A DNA stretch of 64,000 nucleotides, taken from the NCBI GenBank assembly GCA_031835245.1, contig JAVKOQ010000128.1:89513-153512 (forward strand), read 5' to 3'. The number at the start of each line of letters is the position of its first letter. Within the stretch, counting starts at the first letter, position 1. Positions 38,447-51,987 of the stretch are shown here, in pieces. A program made the translations under genes and the position numbers. Below the pieces are notes generated by a model. That model made no database searches. It was not told where the DNA came from and was given only the letters and a program-made list of their open reading frames with translations. This stretch comes from Balamuthia mandrillaris (taxonomy: Eukaryota; Discosea; Longamoebia; Balamuthiidae).

Positions 38447-40634
38447 TATTATTCTGTCTTCTCAACTCCATATTGTCTGCTTAAATAGATATTGATGGAG
38501 TATTGTAGCAACGGTTCAGTACGAGATATCATCGAACGGACTGAACGCACTTTGACGGAAGAGCAGATATCGGCAGTGTGCAGAGGCACCCTTCTTGGCT
38601 TGATCTACTTGCACGATCAGGCCATTACGCATCGAGACATAAAAGCCGCCAATGTTTTGTTGAACGAACGGGTACTCTCTCTCATACCTTCTTTTGTGTC
38701 TCATTTCGCTATTCTCTTTTCTTCGTTCTTACTTTCTCCGCATATTATCATGAAAGGCACAAGTAAAGCTAGCAGGTATCATTACTCCTTTGTGTTTGTG
38801 TTTCTTTCATTGATTGACCATCACCATTATAGACTTTGGTGTGTCACATCAGCTGAGTGACTCCATTGGAGGTACCCTCTGTGGAACTCCTCTATGGATG
38901 GCTCCTGAACAGGTCACACGCCGAATCGACCCTGCACACATGCAGAAGATGGTTTTCTTTCCTTTCTCCTTTATATTCTTTCAATTATTATTTGCTTTTG
39001 ATTCCAATCTACTATGTTAATAACAACAGGATATTTGGAGTCTTGGCATCACGGCCATTGAATGCGCTGAAGGCTGGCCGCCCTATGCAGGTTGCTCTCT
39101 TCCTCTCTCTTTCTCTCTTTGGTTACTCCATTCTTGCTTATCCTCTCTGACGGTCGCAATGCAGATCTAAAGCCTTTACGAGCAATGGTATCCATTCCAG
39201 TTCGTCCACCACCAACACTAACGTACGTGTTTCACGATGTAGCCACTTTCCATCCACGAATCTTACCACCTTTTCTTCTGCTTTAGCCAACCGAAACGCT
39301 GGTCTCCGGAATTTAACGACTTTATTGCTAGTGCTCTCATCAAGGTGAGATTTTATCTCTCAACTTTCCTAGTTTCTTTTATTGCTTTCTCCATCTTATA
39401 CTCATTATTGTGTATCACAAAAAGGATCCAACCCAACGGCCAAGCGCTCGTGAGCTACTCCTGGTATGATCGCAACGCTCAGCACTTTATTAAATGATGC
39501 GTTTTGTCTGAACTAACCTTGTTCTTCACTTTTTCTAAACAAAAATCGCATCTAAAATCTTAGCATCCATTCATAATGAAGTATGAAAAGACAGGTGCAT
39601 TACGAACTCTAGTTGAAGCACCTGCAAAAACTAAATGGGTATCTCCTCTCGCTGCTTGTGTATTCTTCTGTCTTTGTTATTTTTTGCCAATCTTCTTCCC
39701 TTTCTTTTTAATCAAACCAGGCAAGTATATTTCCTGGGTCATACAAGAACTTGCTGCGGACAAAATCCACTCCATCCACGCCAGAGAGGAGATCCTCGAT
39801 AGAAGAAGAACGGGCCAGAACTGAAAGCAGCTCCTATCAACGAAGAAAAGACGCCAAAAAAGCTCTTGTTGACTATCAGAAACAACAAACTGTTGACCGA
39901 ACTGCTAAAGGCAAGACAAAGCAAGACAAAGCAGAAAGTGAACAAGAACAAGACGAAACAGATGAAGATGATGAAGGAATGGGAACAATGGTTGTGAGGA
40001 GCGAGATTCTTGCAACAAATGGACCGCGCGCAACGGAGGCTGGAACTATCATTATCAATAATAAGAAAGATGATGTGCAAACAACATCTAGTGGGACACA
40101 AACGGAGGAGAGCCATACAGCGGACTTGTACTCCTTCACTGGAAGAGTACGACGGATATGGCAGCGAATGTACGACCACCTTCTATATTCTTTCATGCTT
40201 TTGTTCTTCTTTCTCTCTCTCTCTCTCTCTCATCGTTAACTATTTTATCAATCGTTCAGCTCTGTACCAAGTATTGTATTACTATTTGCCATTGCTCTTG
40301 GTCTCCATTTCCAGGCACCGTAAGTCACCTCTTGCTCTCTTTTCGTCTATACATACATATATCTATATTCATCACCTTTTACGCTTGACAAAAGAAAACC
40401 CTTTTATTACTTTTTTTCGAAAGATTAAAAGTATTTGCGAGCGAGTACCTGCCAGAATGCATGTTGACGATGAACAGCTCTCTGCCAGAATCATCATTGG
40501 ATCCAGCAATAACAACAACGCCGCTTCCTCAAGTTACAACATCAACATCAACCAACAACAGATCCCTTTTGGAAGAAGCTGCTCAACTGTTCATGTCATG
40601 GTGGCAAACGACCAACAACAGCTCCCATTCTTAA
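37383..40634 (+). CDS. MST/STE20-like Ser/Thr kinase with predicted C-terminal membrane segment
   Basis: Sixteen exons between 37383-37637 and 40424-40634, all phase-consistent; 617 residues. One exon (38757-38775) is 19 nt. The catalytic domain has LGEGSFGAVY, AVK, ILMEYCSNGSVRDII, THRDIKAANVLL, LADFGVSHQL, GTPLWMAPEQ and DIWSLGITAIECAEGWPPYA, the layout of Hippo/MST kinases. Family role: upstream kinase in growth or cytoskeletal signalling. After the kinase comes a 150-residue charged linker, then ISVPSIVLLFAIALGLHFQ, a likely transmembrane helix encoded by exon 40260-40319, and a 70-residue Ser/Thr-rich tail. No SARAH domain is seen where MST kinases carry one. It converges with the glycosyltransferase gene, 76 bp apart. 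Confidence 0.87.
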
Positions 40635-40710
40635 GAGAGAAAAAAAGGAAGGAAAGGGAGAGAAGTTTGTTGGCCAAAAAAAAAAATTACAGTTCTACTT
40701 TCAAGAATGG

Positions 40711-42721
40711 CTAGTGGATTCCCTGAGCAAGGTCCTGCAGCGTGGATTCAAACCACTCCTTGTCCACCTTCACCTGTTGCTGCTTCATCTGAAGCGTGCA
40801 AGCCTCGGACAGAGCGCAGTCAGCAAAGCTTACCCCTTGATGCTTTTCCAACTCTTTGTACATCACCCCCGTGGTTGTGCGGTAGTTGACACCGGCCCCT
40901 CTTGCCAATAACGAGAACGCAGCGGAGGCTGTGTGCCATGGGTGCGCTTCTATGAGGTTGCTGTTTTCTCTCATCCATAGTACCTGAAGAAGATGGGTGC
41001 CGTGACTGCTTATGACCACATCCGCCGTGGACATGGCTTTAACCTTTTGACCAAACAGAAGAAGGAACGAGTATTCGTTTACAAGCTCCACAATAGTGCC
41101 AAACCGACAGGACGGAAGGAACTTACTTGTTGACAAAGCGGGTCGGTGAGCTTTGATGTGCTGGTGGAAACCTTGGGAAAGTATCCCTGCGTCAGCTCCA
41201 GGAGTTCTTGCTGGTTGTAAAACTCTTTCACACCAGCTGGCTGGAGGAAGACGGCATGAGTTCCTTTATCCTGGGCAGCACTGAGAAACAACAGAGCAAA
41301 ATCAGCGAGCATATCGAGTAACGGGGTGAGGGCCTAACCAACCCAGCCGAAACGTTGCAATGGTGATAGACTTTATCCCGTAACGCACTCCAGTAGTTGT
41401 TCTCCAAAAGGAAGCCGTAGGTGGCATCTATTTTCCTTCTGGAGGGTTCCATGCTGCTCAACGAGAAAAGCAAAACGTCTTCGTAGCACACCATCGTCGA
41501 CAAGCCGTGTTTCCAGTGCTGATGAAACTCGTATTCCACCGAAACGTTCCCCATCAACGTCCGAGTCAGCTCTTGGACAACCGACGGTGCGAAGGGACTG
41601 TACTCCAACACTCTTTTGGGCGGGTCCATATACCGAAGGGCCAGCATCCGTTCTCTCTCGGTCAGTACATCTTCCCCTTCTGCTTCATAAGATTCCTCAT
41701 CATGGTACTCTTTCTCGTTTCTCACTTCGTTCTTCATACGTTTCATTCTCTCTTTTTCGCTTACGCTTCTTATCCGATTGTTAAAAAGAGAGGGAACGAT
41801 GGTCGTTCCTGTTCCTTTGAAACCAACCCATTTGCTCATCCAATCCAAAACAGCTGCATTATTCCCGTTCCTTTCTTTGTTGCTTATCTCCGTTGTTGAT
41901 AACGTTGGTGATTCTGGAGGTAAGCCGACGGTGAAGTTCTGTTTCAGGAAGACATGTTCTAAGATGAAAGTCAGTGGTACGGCCACCTCCAATCGAAACA
42001 ACACATCCAAATGAATCGAGTTGATCAGGAACGTTAAGCCGTCCACCCAAACGACTTTGGAATACTTTTCCTCTTCAATGAACTCCTCTTCCTCATCATC
42101 TTTTCCTCCTTGCTTTTTCCTCCATCTCTTCCTTTGTTCTGTCCACGTTGAAGCTGTTCTGGAGGGACAAGGAGTATTTGCAGGTTCAATGGGACCCTCC
42201 TTCAGTACGTGGAGAACAGTTCCAACGGCAGTGCGCCCGTCGCACGAAAGGTAGGCCCGTCCTCCTCCAATACAAAAACCTCTTTCCAGTCTCTCCCATT
42301 TGAAATGTTTGCTGCGACTGATCGACGCTCCGTTAGATGAGAGAACGTCTGAAAAACAAAGACAACAGCGAAGAAAAGGAGGGGAGGGAAACAAGAAAAT
42401 GAAGACACAGCACCCATTGTAGACCAAAGCGTTCTCCGAAACTGTCCAGATAGGCTCGTAAGTTTGGGTTTGCATAGCAGCTTGCATCGCGTTTGAAGCT
42501 TGCTCTACCTCTTCTGGTGTCTCCTCTGGAGCAAGTCTCTTCGGGTATTGACGCGGGACATCATCGGTTCCTCGTGTGTTGAGTTCGTTGGAGGAGAACA
42601 GGCGATGCGACAAAAAGAAACAAACCAGAAGCGTAACTATCAGTAAACCTGCAACACTGCAATGCCGCCATCTTCTAGGCCGTGGTTTGCCCTTCCTTCC
42701 ATGTTGGCCCCTTTCCTCCAT
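40711..42721 (-). CDS. Golgi-type glycosyltransferase, GT61-like
   Basis: Exons 42409-42721, 41343-42348, 41127-41280 and 40711-41043; 601 residues. A basic cytosolic N-terminus (about 20 residues) is followed by VAGLLIVTLLVCFFLSHRLF, a type II signal anchor. The C-terminal exon contains ADVVISSHGTHLLQVLWM and NSNLIEAHPWHTASAAF, matching the GT61/DUF563 motif (advlIgphGAgL... viEl). Family role: transfer of sugars such as xylose or N-acetylglucosamine to proteins or glycans in the Golgi or ER. The central part holds a Glu/Lys-rich insertion. The donor of exon 1 is chosen by phase (TGCT|gtgtct); this junction is the least certain. Donor and acceptor sugars cannot be told. Confidence 0.75.
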
Positions 42722-43322
42722 GTACTCCCTTCAGTGCAAGTTACTTTCAAAGAGGATAGCAGCGACGAGCATCCGGTTTCTTTCGGCTGTTCGTTTCTTC
42801 TTTGCCCGAATCGACAACTTCAGGACGACGCGATGCATTACATCGGGACGACACGAGTTTAAACTTGAAAGAATGAAAAATTATTCAAAGCAAGAGAGCA
42901 AGCGCCAAAGCACAGGAATACAAGCAGCACAACAGCGGAGCGCTTCATACGCGAGCATGGTTTTTTTTTTTGGTAGCCGTCAACGCGCATGTCCGCACTT
43001 CCAAATGGCTGCTCCCTCTGTTGTTTTTTTTTTTTTTTGGTGTTGTCTGTTTGTCGTGTGTTTCACCAAACATCAACCTTGGTGCAAGGCATTCCTTTCT
43101 GTTTTTTGTTGTCCTCCCCCTCCTGTTCGCTGCGGCAGCTTCTTTTGTCCTTCATGCACGGAGATGGGTGCAAAAAAAAAATAGATTGTTAGCAGGAGTC
43201 GAACCGGTGGCCTTCATTAATCGACAATTGTGTAATGATGGGCACGTGGGCATATAGTACAAAGATAAATGAAAGCGGAAAATATGAGAAACACGAATTT
43301 CTCGTTCACCTTTTGGTTCTAT

Positions 43323-43381
<59 letters not shown>

Positions 43382-43434
43382 TTTTAGTTTATGTAAAACA
43401 GACCAGTAGAGAAAAGAGGCCACAAAAGGAGAAT
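42722..43434. other. Intergenic region with (ATTT)n repeat
   Basis: Noncoding between divergent genes. An (ATTT)n run occupies about 43320-43384, directly upstream of the receptor kinase. GGTTCGACTCC on the minus strand near 43193-43203 resembles a tRNA B box, but acceptor and T stems do not pair. Confidence 0.5.
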
Positions 43435-47831
<4,397 letters not shown>

Positions 47832-48129
47832 TCGTTTAGCACCCTCTAACAATGTACCATAATGCTGCCGGCTGGATTCTCTCTCACTCACTCTCTCTCT
47901 CTATCTCTGAGAGCGTTCGTGTTTAGCCTGCTCCTCCGTCATCTTCTTCTTTTGATTGTATGCCATCGACCTCTCCATCGGCTCACCGCGGGAGTTTGTT
48001 GTCGACAATACAAAATTTTCTGAAATTTCGCCTGCATAGGGTAATTTGTTTCGTGAAACTTTTCCAGGAAATTTTTTCTTGGTGCACCCCTTCCCAAAGG
48101 CTTTTTTTGTGAAAACGTTAACAAGGACG
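47832..48129. promoter_or_regulatory. Promoter of secretory coiled-coil gene 1 with conserved element
   Basis: At 47999-48033, TTGTCGACAAT followed by a TGAAATTTCGCCT block. The same pair of blocks occurs at 50777-50809 upstream of the paralogue, 97 and 98 bp before the respective start codons. Confidence 0.6.
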
Positions 48130-49468
48130 ATGAAGACGACGCTACTTGTGACAGTACTTTTGGGTTTGTTGACGGTTTTGAGTCTGGCCAGAGCTCAAGA
48201 AATTGATCTCCTGGAGTACAAGGTGTACCGACGTGCTTCATGTTTTTTTCCTTCCAAAGTTTTGTTTTTTTTTTCTTATTATTTTATTTTAGTGATGGCA
48301 AACAATAAAAGAGAATAGAGCAGTTGATTTTATCAAAAGTGGATCCAGAGGTAAGATCGCTGCAAAGGCAACGAGATGCCGACAGGCGTGAATTAACTGG
48401 GCTGAAGGTGGCGTACACCCAGTTGGAAGCCTTCATCAATAATGAGGTCCCAAAAAACGCAGAACTTGAAGTTGCCAAAAAGACTGTGGCTGAGCTAGAA
48501 AAGGAGTTAGCACAATCGAAGACTCCCTCCAAGGCTGGGTCAACCATCGCTTCGCCACTCTAGAGGACCTCAAAGTTTTGAAGGTAGCAGTCTTCATGCA
48601 TGCAACACCTTTCAGCAGAATTGTTCTTATCTAATCCAACCAATGTTGGCCAGACCTCTCTCAGTGATTACGATTGCAAACAATTACAGGATACGTTCAT
48701 GGAGGCGGTTAAGCATAAGCTTGCAGAACAACGGCCAACAGACAGAGAGGCTTGATCGACAACTCAGAGAGCAGCTGGAAACAGCTAGCGCACACATTAA
48801 ACTGAGTGACGACAGAGCAAGCAGCATCCAACAAATTGTTAAAGATGAAGTGGCAAAAATCAAGATTCCACCAACAATCGACTTTTCCACGGAACTCATG
48901 CATCACAAGGGAGTCATTCAACAATGGATTGATGGAACTGTCAAAGCAAGCAAACCAGACCCCGTCGCTATTCGAGAATACGAGCTGGAAAAGACATTGC
49001 AGAGCAAGTTGGGTGCAGAGGTGCAGAGGCTTGAAGGCGAATACTTTGCTTTGGTTGCACAAATCAAAGCGCTCTCAGCTGATCTAGACCGAATCAACAT
49101 TGACCTCGCCACTACTTCTCAAACCCCTGGTCCAGTAGTGGTAAGTCCTTCACCGTTTCCCTTTTGTATGAATAGATATGCTTAATGTTGCTTTTTGCTG
49201 CTTCTTATCTTTTTAAAGAAGTGGCTTCAACTTGGGCTGGTCCTTCTCGGTGGTGGCCATCATGATATTCACCTTGGGTTTTTTGTTTGAAAAGCTGACC
49301 ACACTGCTCCACCATGTGAGGATCCCTGACCCTGTCGATAAACCGCCAGCGAACGCCCCTTGCAGGGCTGCCGCTGGTGCAAAGTCCACTGAAAGCAACA
49401 CCTCTGAAGTGGAGTCGCCGGGTAGCAGCAGCAAGAGAAGGAACAAAAGGAAGAGCAAGGTTAAATAG
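48130..49468 (+). CDS. Secretory coiled-coil/TM protein, copy 1, apparently frameshifted
   Basis: Exons 48130-48222, 48312-48538, 48690-49140 and about 49212-49468. A signal peptide (LLVTVLLGLLTVLSLARA) is followed by a charged coiled-coil region and, in the last exon, LGWSFSVVAIMIFTLGFLF (TM helix), then a Ser-rich, Arg/Lys-rich tail (KRRNKRKSKVK). It is a divergent paralogue of the gene at 50907. The intron positions agree (exon 2 begins R-I/M-E in both). At the start of the last exon, TGGCTTCAA here aligns with TGGATTCAAGGTAA in copy 2, a 5-bp deletion that breaks the frame between the coiled coil and the TM. It may be a pseudogene, may encode a secreted form ending at 49290, or may reflect a sequence error. 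The family is unknown to me. Confidence 0.55.
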
Positions 49469-50235
49469 AGTTGTTTGCTTGGTCTGATAAAACTTTGTTA
49501 CAAATTGTCTTCGCCTCTTGTTCTTCTTCATCTTTGCTTTCATCCTCTTCACTCAAAGTATGTATGTTCTTTTTGGAGATTGTGGAGATGAGAGGATAAA
49601 GCAACGAATGAAAGACTCTTTTTCAAACTTGTCTACCTTTTCGTTGTTTTCTTCAAAAAAGGGCGGTCCGCTTTAATAACATCGAAGCAACCCGCAACGC
49701 TGACGAACACGGCACAGAAACTACCCAAACGAACATCTTTCATGACGAGAATGCATAATTGCGGCGAAATTACCAGCAATTCCACTCTCCACTACGCCGA
49801 GCCCTGGCCCTCTCACCATGCAGAGAAACTGATAGAAGCGCGCTCCCTCCACAGGAGCCTTTATTACACTCAATAAAGGCACCTACAAGCCTATACACAT
49901 TGGCCTAACCTCCATGAACCTACGCATCTCCAGAGAAGGGCAGAGAGGGTGGGTGGGCGGGAAGAACCTCACCCACAAGTTGAGCCGAACGCCAACTACG
50001 TCCGTCTAAACTTCAGAAAAACGCGCACTAAGAATAAACTTCTTAGAGCGCCCAAGAAACCACCCCTCCTCAAAAATTGCGACTAGAACTCCGAAGGAGT
50101 TCCTCCAATCCATCGTCGCAATTTTACCACAACACAACAACTCCGTACTCACCCTCAAACCACCAACTAGCACAGAGAGGGCACAGGGCTCGAGCTCCGT
50201 TCGTGGAACCAACCTTCCGCAAGTAGAAGGCAAGA
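49469..50235. other. Gene-free, hairpin-rich region
   Basis: No frame longer than background. Inverted repeats: AATTGC/GCAATT at 49757-49781; GCCTTTATT/AATAAAGGC at 49857-49880; GCGC-A-CTAAGAA/TTCTTAG-A-GCGC at 50023-50051; AAAATTGCGAC/GTCGCAATTTT at 50073-50125, enclosing AACTCC/GGAGTT. Such a density of perfect stems is not seen elsewhere in the window and suggests a structured noncoding RNA or a decayed element; this is inference. Confidence 0.4.
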
Positions 50236-50306
50236 GCATCCGTAGTCTAGGGGCATGATTTCCGCCTGCCACGCGGGAGGCCCGGGTTCAACTCCCGGCG
50301 GATGCA
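50236..50306 (+). tRNA. tRNA-Gly (GCC)
   Basis: Complete cloverleaf without intron. Acceptor arms GCATCCG and CGGATGC pair, with A as discriminator. The anticodon loop CTGCCAC is closed by CCGC/GCGG pairs and gives anticodon GCC. The T arm is CCGGG-TTCAACT-CCCGG. The D arm contains TAGTCTAGGGG, fitting the A box. A polyT run follows downstream (50331-50341) as the Pol III stop. Confidence 0.96.
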
Positions 50307-50906
50307 CATTCTTTTGTTTATTTTTGGTTCTCTTTTTTTTTAACCAAGGTGGAGGGAAGGGAAAGCCATTAGAGCCTTCAGGCCTTGCGACCCTTGACGT
50401 GGTAGGATTATGGCTCCGCTCACCTCTGTTCTTTTGCAAATACGACCGCTTGCCAAAAAAACTGCTCTAATAATCTAATGATTTTTTCGGCGTACCGGTT
50501 GTTCCTGAATGGTACATTCTTATCTTATATGCTTCTTTAGAAGGGAGAACCGTGGTACATAGAGATGGAAGAGACCTACGACCTGCAAGTGCCCTGTGTG
50601 TGCCGTATCATAGTCGCTATCCTCCTCATCCCCATCGAAACGACTGCACCACGAGGAAGACTGCCCTGCGGCAGCCCCTAAAGCAGCTCCATCAAAGGCA
50701 TTCGTTCTGTGGCCAAAGAGCTCCATGAAACGATGGGGGAGCGCTTTTGCTGTTGTTCCGCGAAGAGGCGCTTTTATTGTCGACAATCAAAACCCTTGAA
50801 ATTTCGCCTCAAAAACGATTTTTAATTTATTTATTTTTTGTTTATTTTTTTGTTTATTTTTTTGTTTATTTTTTTTGTTTATTTTTTTTGGAGAGTTGAA
50901 CGAACA
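50307..50906. promoter_or_regulatory. Spacer and promoter of secretory coiled-coil gene 2
   Basis: The element TTGTCGACAAT ... TGAAATTTCGCCT lies at 50777-50809. An AT-rich tandem of TTTTTTGTTTAT units fills 50827-50890, just before the start codon. A minus-strand open frame at 50520-50786 has no recognisable domain, so I do not call it a gene. Confidence 0.5.
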
Positions 50907-51962
50907 ATGAAGCTTACGACGATACTGATTTTGGGTTTGGTGGTGGGCGTTTTGTGTGCGTGGGGCAGAGCGCAGCTGGATAACTACCAGGTAGTTTGCT
51001 TTGCATGTTTCTCTCTCCACTTTGTGTATCTTCATTCTCATATTTCAGTTGTGGAATGGCCTGCTCCTGTTTATGCCATGAACAAGCGAATGGAACATTC
51101 CCCGTTGAATTCCGTGAAGGTGGAGCCAGAAGGGAGACCACTGCAACAGCAACGAGATACCGACTTGAGTGATACGAACAGGCTGCTGGGGGCCTTCCTT
51201 AAACACGACATCCCAACAACGAAACAAGTGCAATCAACATCGCCAAGGGCATATCCCACCCAACCGCCCGTTGGCCAGACCGTTCTCGGTGAGGAGGGTC
51301 GCAAACAGAAACCGGGAAAGTTCATGGAGGCGGTCAATCGTATGCTTGCGGAGAACAACGGCCAGTTGTTGGCAGAAAACCTTGAGCAGCAAATCAAGGG
51401 TCAGGTGGAAGGCCCCATGACTTGGGGTAAACCGAATGAAGGAGGGAGGATACAAACAAATGTCGATGTTGCTGTCATTCAACGAATTGTTAGAGAGGAG
51501 GTTGCGAAACTCAAGGCGGCCGCACCTATCGACTTTGCCGTGGAGCTGGCGCGTCACAAAGAGGTCATTCAACAATGGATGGACGAACCCGTCGAAAGAC
51601 GTACTGCTGCGGAGACCCTTTGGCCATTTGCAGTGTGTCCCTCCGTTCTCTCTGCGCTCTTCCTCCCATACAAAACAGTATCTTATGTGAACAGATAGGG
51701 CTCACGCATTTCTGCTTCTGATCATTTGCAGATGTGGATTCAAGGTAACTTGGGCTGGTCTTTATCGGTGGCCGCCACCCTGGCCTTCACCTGTGGTTTC
51801 CTGCTTGGTAAGCTGACCACATTGCTCCGTTATGCGAGGATTCCTGTTCCTGACGGCAAACCAGCCCTAGCCGCAAAGACCTCTGAAAGCAACAACGCCC
51901 AAGTAGGATCGCCAGGCAGCAGTAGCAAGAGCAGGAACAAAAAGAGGAGCAAGGCTGATTAG
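50907..51962 (+). CDS. Secretory coiled-coil/TM protein, copy 2, function unknown
   Basis: Exons 50907-50990, 51087-51632 and 51732-51962; 286 residues. Signal peptide TTILILGLVVGVLCAWGRA; a luminal part with predicted helices (QQIKGQVEG; VIQRIVREEVAKLKAA; ELARHKEVIQQWMDE); then WSLSVAATLAFTCGFLLG as the membrane segment and a basic tail ending KSRNKKRSKAD, which may hold a KKxx-like retrieval or nuclear-type signal. It shares intron positions and an upstream element with the copy at 48130. The acceptor at 51087 is preferred because it gives the same R-M/I-E junction as the paralogue and avoids a stop. I do not recognise the family. Confidence 0.7.
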
Positions 51963-51987
51963 AGTTTTTATAAACATTGTTACATTG

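Noticed and set aside
43184-43256. Possible minus-strand tRNA (GGTTCGACTCC B box)
   Set aside because: Acceptor and T stems do not pair and no A box fits; at most a tRNA remnant.
50520-50786. Minus-strand frame of 88 codons as a gene
   Set aside because: No domain, no support from splice sites or paralogues; overlaps the conserved promoter element of the next gene.
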